Shown in pieces: positions 63,752-64,000 of a DNA stretch of 64,000 nucleotides. The position numbers and the translations under genes were made by a program. The stretch comes from Pseudomonas congelans. Lineage in GTDB: Bacteria; Pseudomonadota; Gammaproteobacteria; Pseudomonadales; Pseudomonadaceae. The stretch covers positions 343,644 through 407,643 of the forward strand of contig NZ_FNJH01000004.1 in the NCBI RefSeq assembly GCF_900103225.1. The letters run 5' to 3'. Below the pieces are notes generated by a model that ran no database searches, was not told the origin of the DNA, and was given only the letters and a program-made list of their open reading frames with translations. Each line of letters opens with the position of its first letter. The stretch's first letter is position 1.

Positions 63752-64000
63752 GGACGCAGAGCGTCCAGAACGGCATACCCACGCGGAGCATGGGTACGAT
63801 AGTGTTTGCCCGTACAACAGCGCCCCACCCGTTCCGCGATCTTCCTGACGACTATCGTTCCTCACGCTCCAGCGTGGGAATGCCTTTCGTGACGCTCTGC
63901 GTCACACATCTGTGCCGCGCCGTACATTCAAGATCGGACGCAGAGCGTCCAGAACGGCATACCCACGCGGAGCATGGGCACGGTAGTGTTTGCCCGTACA
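63752..64000. repeat. Cluster of three family A repeats
   Basis: Direct copies at 63752-63816 and 63936-64000 are nearly identical over 65 bp, 184 bp apart, and both include GTGTTTGCCCGTACA after the hairpins. Between them lies a reversed copy at about 63853-63905 (TCACGCTCCAGCGTGGG, then GACGCTCTGCGTC). The last copy runs to the window edge. There is no gene in 63664-64000. Confidence 0.85.

Overview
The window is a high-GC pseudomonad chromosome segment, most likely from the Pseudomonas syringae group. The evidence is gene order and protein content. The left part follows the P. aeruginosa order phaF-(phaI)-PHA granule gene-ubiE-ubiJ-ubiB-hisI-hisE-tatABC-rsmE-chemoreceptor-opgH-opgG-dtd-pip. 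The order fbp-small lipoprotein-blc-hutF-hutC-hutD is also shared with that genus. The opgGH pair is the locus known as hrpM in P. syringae. The intergenic spaces carry Pseudomonas-type REP elements. No tRNA, rRNA, CRISPR array, prophage or insertion sequence was recognised.

Layout. 1-9.6 kb: housekeeping block with PHA granule proteins, ubiquinone genes, histidine genes, Tat export and rsmE, followed at 7.7-11.8 kb by two tandem chemoreceptors. 12.1-18.4 kb: osmoregulated periplasmic glucan synthesis (opgGH), dtd and pip, all on the minus strand. 18.6-27.8 kb: glycogen phosphorylase, a two-gene membrane/periplasmic pair of unknown function (DUF2339/DUF3999), fbp, a small lipoprotein and a lipocalin. 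28-34 kb: hutF and hutCD around a clear HutC operator, nhaA, a small secreted protein and an ECF sigma/anti-sigma pair. 34-47.7 kb: sulfur region with serine acetyltransferase, D-cysteine desulfhydrase, a cystine ABC importer, a two-repeat protein of unknown function behind an AT-rich leader, two SfnB-like flavoproteins, a DszA/NtaA-type monooxygenase, a methionine-type ABC importer (metQNI) and a methyltransferase. 47.7-53 kb: a TriABC-like RND pump with two adaptor proteins. 53.4-54.8 kb: a short orphan Rhs protein and a DUF6124-like small protein. 55-59 kb: a sulfonate/taurine-type ABC importer with its TauD-like dioxygenase. 59.2-62.3 kb: a large autotransporter carrying a PAP2-type acid phosphatase domain. 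62.4-63.7 kb: an MFS transporter.

How the parts fit. Much of 34-59 kb can be read as a sulfur-scavenging neighbourhood: uptake of cystine, methionine-like compounds and sulfonates, and oxygenases that would release sulfite or sulfide for cysteine synthesis. The substrates are inferred from families, not shown by the sequence.

Most notable points: a phaI gene reduced to its C-terminal end and left in frame with phaF; an OpgG protein with a long Lys/Ala/Pro/Glu-rich insertion near its C-terminus; a hut cluster that stops after hutD; the uncharacterised DUF2339/DUF3999 pair; the orphan Rhs protein with a membrane-prone tail; the phosphatase-autotransporter fusion; and a family of roughly 50-bp palindromic intergenic repeats, one of which lies inside an ABC-transporter operon.
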